Positions 59,801 to 64,000 of a DNA stretch of 64,000 bases are shown in pieces (position 1 is the first letter of the stretch; every line of letters starts with the position of its first letter). The position numbers and the translations under genes are program-made. The notes below the pieces were generated by a model that had not been told where the DNA came from, ran no database searches, and was given only the letters and a program-made list of their open reading frames with translations. The DNA comes from Diplonema papillatum (Eukaryota; Euglenozoa; Diplonemea; Diplonemida; Diplonemidae), in NCBI GenBank assembly GCA_030068145.1, contig JAPJBO010001081.1, forward strand, positions 1 through 64,000. Direction: 5' to 3'.

Positions 59801-60350
59801 TCAGGGCATCACGTTTGTGGCACGGAACGTATACACTTACCACTCGCAATGTCTCGCCAGCCACCTGCAGATCCGCGCTGCACGCCCCGTACCCCGAATA
59901 GCACTGTGATAGTGTAATCAGGGATTGCTTCTTTATCAGTATCGCCGTTCGGGCCAGGGGGCGCCCGTTCGCGTAGGGGCACGTACCCACTACGACGACA
60001 CTCCATCCAGCACGCTTCGCGTATTCGCGGAAATTTGTGGGCTCACGACCAATCTCGTTCACCGCCAGGATATCGCCGGCGGGTAGGCGAGCGAAAAATC
60101 TCTCAAGACACATCTTCGAGGAGGCATTGCACGACAGTAGGACTAGGCTTCTTTCGGAAGGGAGAAAAAGGCGGACGTTTGTGGACGGTATGATCAGAGG
60201 AGGCCGTGGACGTAAGGGACCGGTTGTTTCGGTTGGTTGTTGTGACAGGGAGGGATTGACTGATGGGCTGGGTGATATTTCGAGGGAGGAATTGACTGAT
60301 AAGGTTGACCTGACGTTGTTGGGGTTGTTTGTTTCCGTCTTATAGACCGT
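56853..60350 (-). CDS. LINE family F ORF2: AP endonuclease, RT, RNase H
   Basis: Stop TAG at 56853. The endonuclease Asn (LLSCNASS) lies upstream of the first ATG at 60113; then LAVNE, VYVP, VVGDFNPR and GGSDHAVLIL. RT has GCGSRSGAAQ, LLVDVLAAFDTI, GVLQGSPLSVLLY and AYVDD (about 58415). RNase H has VATDGG (about 57735), STETELAA, WYSDSEAA and WSKGHADN. The C-terminus has C-x2-C and QHVLLADDATHN. The frame is open without a stop from inside ORF1 (at least 60392) in the -1 register, so ORF2 may be made by -1 frameshifting. The family differs from the I-like elements here by YVDD and VLQGSP. Confidence 0.88.
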   Translation of the reverse strand, partial: TVYKTETNNPNNVRSTLSVNSSLEISPSPSVNPSLSQQPTETTGPLRPRPPLIIPSTNVRLFLPSERSLVLLSCNASSKMCLERFFARLPAGDILAVNEIGREPTNFREYAKRAGWSVVVVGTCPYANGRPLARTAILIKKQSLITLSQCYSGYGACSADLQVAGETLRVVSVYVPCHKRDALTDRLGDWIASRARDCVTDVAVVGDFNPRTTPQVEIRVRRENLQELVRSQTTFARSNAASSLDRAFVPRRSRWSLDRIRFTGGSDHAVLILRFDKFLKKPPAMIYPSKRQVLDQTAFSDLLNTLDETGASPPPRPRSTKVARLQDALYRRILLRSAAGPEQKKLLNAEIRSVRKKLDVVAMKQRPPNLTTPYQPPLLENPDAFTAFLRNKYKSDTPSPPIIIPPDTEAVALTTEDLRTAIEAIRPTARTADFSPKFLRVMSEEAVQSTTDELNRWVREGVPARQRLSWIFLFWKGKALRRSEPRGYRPIAIMPLFAKLLHSTLYQKMKPLVQSVVLRYKFQFGCGSRSGAAQVVLYAKEWLESGSGTEPDDEHLLLLVDVLAAFDTIPHEKLVRTVERLLGPEWARTIARVIEDQEVSIVHYDGFTPPVGMKRGVLQGSPLSVLLYILYTCEPPPEDETRAYVDDLVARTTRSRLQGTYRALKKWATSKDLELAEEKTVVLARSSFAWSSDPIRETTNRARLLGVCIHAGGRLSGCDNDAKCMERLARLVDFTNSHVHRSTRRKCAFFSSHVLPIVSMHCLSSCFDPRAPKLVAAHASLFPKHRHSRGIKDFAWCKDGFACQNVETYAALQRTRAVLAHRPDEAKSALPVEGFRRRPPHPTVEGEDVLERLDALLGTDEFSEPREMVVATDGGFLEDESRGSAGVSIGTTSFGCMVRGTVTSSTETELAAIYLLATTLRRREVAPDRVTWYSDSEAAILRVRRGEPGDPVANAVGEYAQCLRWSKGHADNAFINRADEAATQALRDRGPGLSMELLHLLNGVKSVCCLVAEEFPMLESPIRFVRRVWRHRRTKTAMRSIRELASAKTTKGSTLGSLETIPGAADLLQSIVRRAVMPRGTKVNCIRCAEMATAQHVLLADDATHNGVSDIMEAYPQDRPHLRRLLEDFATRRRPTIRHVARRVKALCDDPLAARWSSLVLRYLD

Positions 60351-60352
60351 GG

Positions 60353-61573
60353 CTAATAGGAGCCCATCGGGTCGTCCCCGGGGCGCGGGTTTTCAAGCGG
60401 TGACGTCCCCCCGCCGCCTTCTCCAACCCGCTCCCCAGGCTTGCTCTTTGCCGGTGGCGACACCGACATCTCGCCCTCTCGTTCTAGACCCCTCTTCGCT
60501 CCAACTGCGTCCTCTTTCTCCGCCCTTGCCTTTGCGCCTGTCTTCTCCTTCTCCCCTTTTCCCTTCTTGCCGGCTCCTCGCCCTTTCGGCGCGCCTCCCT
60601 TCCCTTTTTCGGTTACCTGCACTCCCTGTGGCCTGCATTCCTGGTCATTTCCGCTCTTCGACCGTTCGTCCGCTGCCTCGTCATCGGATGCGCTCGTCTC
60701 TCCGCGACTCGCTGCTCGGGCGTACGTTCTGGGGGTCCGCGGGGCGCCCGTCTCTCCCTCCACCAAAACGCCCAGTTCCCCGAAGCGTAGCTCCCTGGCT
60801 CCAATCTTGATCTGCAGACTCTGCAGTAGGGCCTCCTCTTCCTCCTCCAGCCCTTTCACCGCAAAGGTCGTCGTTGCCCGCGTTAGACCGTACGCCGGAA
60901 TCAGTTCGAATCCGCTTGTCACCCCAGCGTGGTTCAGGGCTAGCTGGACTTCGTAGTCTGCCAGCGTCCTACTGAGTCCCACCACCCCGAATTCTCCCTT
61001 AAGCCTCTCTCTGTACGCCTCCTTGTCCCTCGCCGCCTGCTCTTTCGATTTAACGAAAACCCCATCCCGCTTTACCGCCATCCCTGCCGCGTCCAAACGC
61101 TCTGCGAAGGCGCCAATCTTCCCCTCTGACTCCCTGTCCGCGAATACTCGATACCCGGTGGCCGAGTGGCGCATAATCGCTGCCCGCATGCCTACCTTCT
61201 CCATGGCCTCGATGATGTCCTTGGGGGGGTTCGAAAACGGGTCCTCTCGCGCGGTTCGTCTCTGAAAAGCCTCCAATTCGATGCCGGGAGGGGGCGTGAT
61301 GATCCATGCCGCGGGGTTGATTGAGAAACGATGTTCAGCGGCCACTCTTGCAAGCAGGTCCAGGTCGCACCCGTCCTCCATCTCCAGCAGCTTGACCACG
61401 TTTCCTTTGTAGTAACCACCGGCGCTACGCACCTTCGACACTCCGGCCACCTTTCCAATGCTCTCCATGACCTTCCCAACCTCCCCCACCTCGCCGCATA
61501 GTGAATACACCTTCGCCAACGCCTCATGCAGCTCGTCGTCTCCTATCAGCAGTACCTCCCCGTCGCTCGGCAT
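60353..61573 (-). CDS. LINE family F ORF1 protein
   Basis: 406 codons from the ATG at 61573, four bases inside the element. The N-terminal 250 residues are globular with Leu/Val-rich helices. About residues 215-285 (TLADYEVQLALNHAG, TTTFAVKGLEEEEEALLQS) resemble the RRM-like block of the other ORF1 proteins only loosely. The last 130 residues are Lys/Gly/Glu-rich and disordered. It is probably the RNA-binding protein of the element. It ends TAT TAG. Confidence 0.75.
   Translation of the reverse strand: MPSDGEVLLIGDDELHEALAKVYSLCGEVGEVGKVMESIGKVAGVSKVRSAGGYYKGNVVKLLEMEDGCDLDLLARVAAEHRFSINPAAWIITPPPGIELEAFQRRTAREDPFSNPPKDIIEAMEKVGMRAAIMRHSATGYRVFADRESEGKIGAFAERLDAAGMAVKRDGVFVKSKEQAARDKEAYRERLKGEFGVVGLSRTLADYEVQLALNHAGVTSGFELIPAYGLTRATTTFAVKGLEEEEEALLQSLQIKIGARELRFGELGVLVEGETGAPRTPRTYARAASRGETSASDDEAADERSKSGNDQECRPQGVQVTEKGKGGAPKGRGAGKKGKGEKEKTGAKARAEKEDAVGAKRGLEREGEMSVSPPAKSKPGERVGEGGGGTSPLENPRPGDDPMGSY
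60386..60392 (-). promoter_or_regulatory. Candidate -1 slippery heptamer in LINE F
   Basis: The minus strand reads A AAC CCG in the ORF1 phase, fitting X XXY YYZ, 31 nt before the ORF1 stop. The -1 frame is open from here into ORF2. CCC as YYY is not a strong slip, so this is tentative. Confidence 0.35.
60393..60396. other. Start of ORF1/ORF2 overlap checked by reading
   Basis: The -1 frame was read codon by codon only from here to 60113 and has no stop; how far it stays open further into ORF1 was not determined. Confidence 0.4.
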
Positions 61574-61577
61574 GTTC

Positions 61578-61835
61578 TTTTTTTTTTTTTTTTTTTCAGG
61601 CCACCAGGGCACCTTGCTCCACTCCTTTGAGGTCCCCTTGATGGGGATGGTTGGGAAACCATACTAGGTATGGAAGCCATCCTTTCGCGGACCAGTTTCC
61701 GCTCGGCTATTGAACTAGGGCTTGCATCTGGGAGTTCATCCCCAAACGCCTGGAGAAGTTGGCCAGTCAGGGAATCGAACCAGCGACCCTCAGGTTAACA
61801 ATCTGGCGCCCTGACCGCTGTACCAGGTGTGCCCC
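61578..61835 (-). mobile_element. tRNA-derived SINE, full copy
   Basis: Minus strand: tRNA head starting ggggcacacctggtacagcg with A and B boxes and a GTT anticodon-like loop (Asn-like), a body ending ggtgccctggtggcctg, and an A19 tail. It sits directly upstream of LINE F on the same strand. Confidence 0.88.
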
Positions 61836-61880
61836 TACCCCCCTAAAGGACTTCTTGCAAAAAAAAAAAAAAAAAGGACG
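61836..61880. repeat. A17 tract and spacer
   Basis: A run at 61859-61875, then ggacg before the next SINE tail. Confidence 0.7.
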
Positions 61881-61996
61881 TTTTTTTTTTTTTTTTTCAG
61901 GCCACCAGGGCACCTTACTCCACTCCTTTGAGGTCCCCTTGATGGGGATGGTTGGGAAACCATACTAGGTATGGAAGCCATCCTTTCGCGGACCAA
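61881..61996 (-). mobile_element. Truncated SINE copy
   Basis: T tail 61881-61897 and about 99 bp of SINE body, cut before the tRNA head. Confidence 0.85.
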
Positions 61997-62005
61997 AGGA
62001 CGACT

Positions 62006-62277
62006 GGGGCACACCTGGTATAGCGGTCAGGGCGCCAGATTGATAACCTGAGGGTCGCTGGTTCGATTCCCTGGCTGGCCAACTTCTCCAGGCGTTTGGG
62101 GATGAACTCCCAGATGAAAGCTCTAGTTCACACAGTACTTGTACTGCTAGCGGAAATTGCTCCGCAGTAAAGGATGGCTTCCATACTTGATTGTATGGTC
62201 TCCCAACCATCCCCATCAGGGGACCTCAGAGGAGTGGAGTAAGGTGCCCTGGTGGCCCGAACTAAAAAAAAAAAAAA
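62006..62277 (+). mobile_element. tRNA-derived SINE, full copy, divergent body
   Basis: Head ggggcacacctggtatagcg with B box GGTTCGATTCC and a GAT loop, tail A13 (62265-62277). The body between about 62120 and 62190 differs from the minus-strand copies, so two subfamilies exist. Confidence 0.88.
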
Positions 62278-62450
62278 TTTTTTTTTTTTTTTTTTAACAT
62301 GTCGACGCCCGTAGGCAACGGCTTCACTGGGCCGGATTTAACGTCGGGTTAGAAACTGAACTGATACTGAAAGAAAAATGGAAACGGGGAGGAATTCGAT
62401 TGTCGGGGCTTCCTGCAAACTGATCCCCCCATGTAGGCCTTACTAGTGAC
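62278..62450 (-). mobile_element. Repeat Z with poly(A) tail (copy 2)
   Basis: T run 62278-62296 then a sequence nearly identical to 27071-27222. Confidence 0.65.
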
Positions 62451-63180
62451 GGCCGGGTAGGTCAGGTGGAGCGCCCGTGACTGACAGATGCAGCATCATA
62501 ACATGGTTGTCATTGTTTGCGTACACGTTTGTTCCGGCAACTTAGCCTTCTTTCGTCGGCTAGTCGGATCGGGGGTGTGAACGGTGGCTCAGGTCTGCAC
62601 TGTGACTTTCGACAACGGCCCTGCCGTTACTGCCATATTCTCGTACTTATGTGCAACGCGCATGCACGTATGCATCGAAGCATGTACACATTCAGCCGTG
62701 TACCATGTGTACATTCGCTCAGTCTCGCTAGTCAGTGCACAAGTCCCAGTGATAAGGGCTCGAACAGCAAGTTGTCAAGGCATTAGCGTAACAGGCTACA
62801 GAATAGGTCTAAGCCTACACTGTCTGACCTTGCTTCAGGTAAGGCCGGCGACCTGAGCATTAACTCAGGTGTTGACTGCACTAGAGAAGCTTACAGGTAA
62901 CGATGTAATTCACAAAGCAATAGGCGGCATCCGGCGCGCTCTACACGACGTCACAGCGGCGACTCTTTCAAACGAACGGTTGCGCCGACTTGCGGGGACA
63001 CGGTCATTTGCAGCCAAGCCCTAAGACTCAGCGAACGCCTTCGACGATGTTGACAATCTCCGCGGCTGAAACAGATTAGTGTCCAACGCGAGCGGCATCG
63101 CAATCCGTTGGTGGGATGATGTCGCTTCAGCCTGAACCCCTGGCATTGCGGACGTTAGTGCAAGGTATTCACCAGGTTCA
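62451..63180. other. Unassigned stretch
   Basis: No gene, repeat or RNA recognised. It is less GC-rich than the retroelements and could be host or old repeat DNA. Confidence 0.4.
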
Positions 63181-63993
63181 ATTCAGGGTTGGAGACCGTT
63201 CACTTTTTCTATTCGGTTGGAAGGGAGGACAGAGTTGTTGATTGAGTTTGAACAGGTGCCAGAGGTGGTGATGCAAGTCATCGCATGCTGCAGGCGCGCG
63301 GTCTTCGGACAACCGCACAGCAGGCTGCAGGTGTAGCAGGCTTCTCGTGCAGTTGTAAACGGACGAGCCCGCTCAGGCCCACTCACCCGGACTACTGCTG
63401 GTAGTTGAAACCGCAGCCTGCATGTCCAGGGCGTCCTCGAACCGGAGCGTGCCAGTGCAAGAGTCCAGGTCCGGTGTCGGAGAACGATCCGATTCGTGCT
63501 GAGGCCCGGCGAGTTGACTGCCATTCGAACTGATATCCGGCCCAGGTACCAGTTGACTCGAAAGCAACGGAACCACAGGCGAACTCAACTGCGATAGAAC
63601 GGTCTGAGAGCTCCAGGCCGAGAGCATGTCGCTCGAGACAGCAGGAGCTGCAGCATTGCTCCACAGCAGATCATCGTCGTTGAGCAGGATCCGGTACCGC
63701 GGTATCGCTCCGACTTCCTGCAGGTACCGAAGAGCGACCTCCGGATGCTGGAACAGCAGGAGCCAAAGTTTGTCCTTTGTTCCTACGTGCTTCAAGCCCT
63801 CCGTGCGACCACACTTGTCTGCCATGACCGCCCACATGCTGTCCCGAAGCCGCTGGGTCACAAGGTCGGTGCAGCATACGAACAAGTGCTCCAGCGGACT
63901 ACGGGAGCGGCGACCACAGACTGGGCAAGGAAGAAAAAGCTGGCGTCGGTCACAACGATGCATCGTGTGGTACTCAGCTGAGTACATCGTCAC
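63181..63993 (-). mobile_element. 5'-truncated LINE family 1 copy
   Basis: Starts at 63993 directly after an A run of at least seven (63994-64000 as T on the plus strand) and contains the C-terminus of ORF2 and a 3' UTR to about 63181; the exact 3' end is not marked by a tail. Confidence 0.75.
63373..63993 (-). pseudogene. LINE family 1 ORF2 C-terminal remnant
   Basis: About 206 codons with the CCHC knuckle CPVCGRRSRSPLEHLFVCC and the conserved downstream pattern LWLLLFQHPEVALRYLQ seen in the other family 1 and family B proteins, then a Ser-rich tail ending SSPGEWA. RT and RNase H are missing through 5' truncation. Confidence 0.85.
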
Positions 63994-64000
63994 TTTTTTT

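Larger units (their letters stand above)
56761..61577 (-). mobile_element. Intact APE LINE (family F)
   Basis: Leader of only 4 nt before the ORF1 ATG at 61573, ORF1 (61573-60353), ORF2 (to 56853), 3' UTR (56852-56772) and a poly(A) tail seen as T11 at 56761-56771, continued as T17 at 49310-49326 beyond the DIRS insertion. The 5' end abuts the A tail of a SINE on the same strand. Confidence 0.9.

Overview
The window is eukaryotic nuclear DNA made almost entirely of nested retroelements. Evidence for this is several APE-type LINEs with RNase H, an RLE-type LINE family, a tyrosine-recombinase (DIRS/PAT-like) retrotransposon, tRNA-derived SINEs, long A/T tails, minisatellites and a canonical tRNA-Leu(CAG). 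I see no convincing intron-bearing host gene. PAT-like DIRS elements, tRNA SINEs and RNase H-bearing I-like LINEs together suggest an invertebrate animal, but the sequence does not settle the organism.

Layout. 1-2931: 3' part of a plus-strand LINE (family 1). 2936-8758: intact minus-strand LINE (family 2; ORF1, then UGA, then ORF2 in the same frame, with a 2A motif). 8759-10031: tRNA-derived SINEs and a hairpin-rich repeat (X and Y). 10038-20068: intact 10-kb minus-strand LINE (family B) with a hexamer tail. 20069-27048: decayed minus-strand RLE element. 27049-27222: short repeat Z. 27231-29420: 5'-truncated family B copy. 29421-30732: 312-bp tandem repeat and filler. 30973-33444: truncated family 1 LINE. 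33462-35145: minisatellite between direct repeats. 35155-36024: RLE tail, SINE piece, tRNA-Leu and an X copy. 36025-39702: unique and repeat DNA with one possible membrane-protein ORF (36925-37719). 39703-49306: four retroelement copies stacked head to tail, the last an intact 2,074-codon RLE polyprotein. 49327-56760: complete PAT-like DIRS element. 56761-61577: intact LINE (family F). 61578-62450: SINE and Z copies. 63181-64000: another truncated family 1 LINE.

Two themes tie the window together. First, expression: none of the three intact APE LINEs has an AUG at the start of its endonuclease domain, and each ORF2 frame is open back to or into ORF1 (same frame across one UGA in family 2, -1 in family F, +1 in family B). 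In the DIRS element gag and pol share a frame across a UGA followed by CUAG, a known leaky-stop context. Two unrelated elements carry the same 2A-like core GDIHPNPGP. Second, insertion: new copies sit directly against A tracts of older copies, either head to tail or tail to tail, and the DIRS element has split a LINE poly(A) tail using a TTT junction core. The region looks like a self-targeting retroelement nest, comparable in logic to the Zepp clusters of Chlorella.

Coordinates of reading frames were derived by reading the sequence. Family assignments rest on recognisable motifs, not on database searches.
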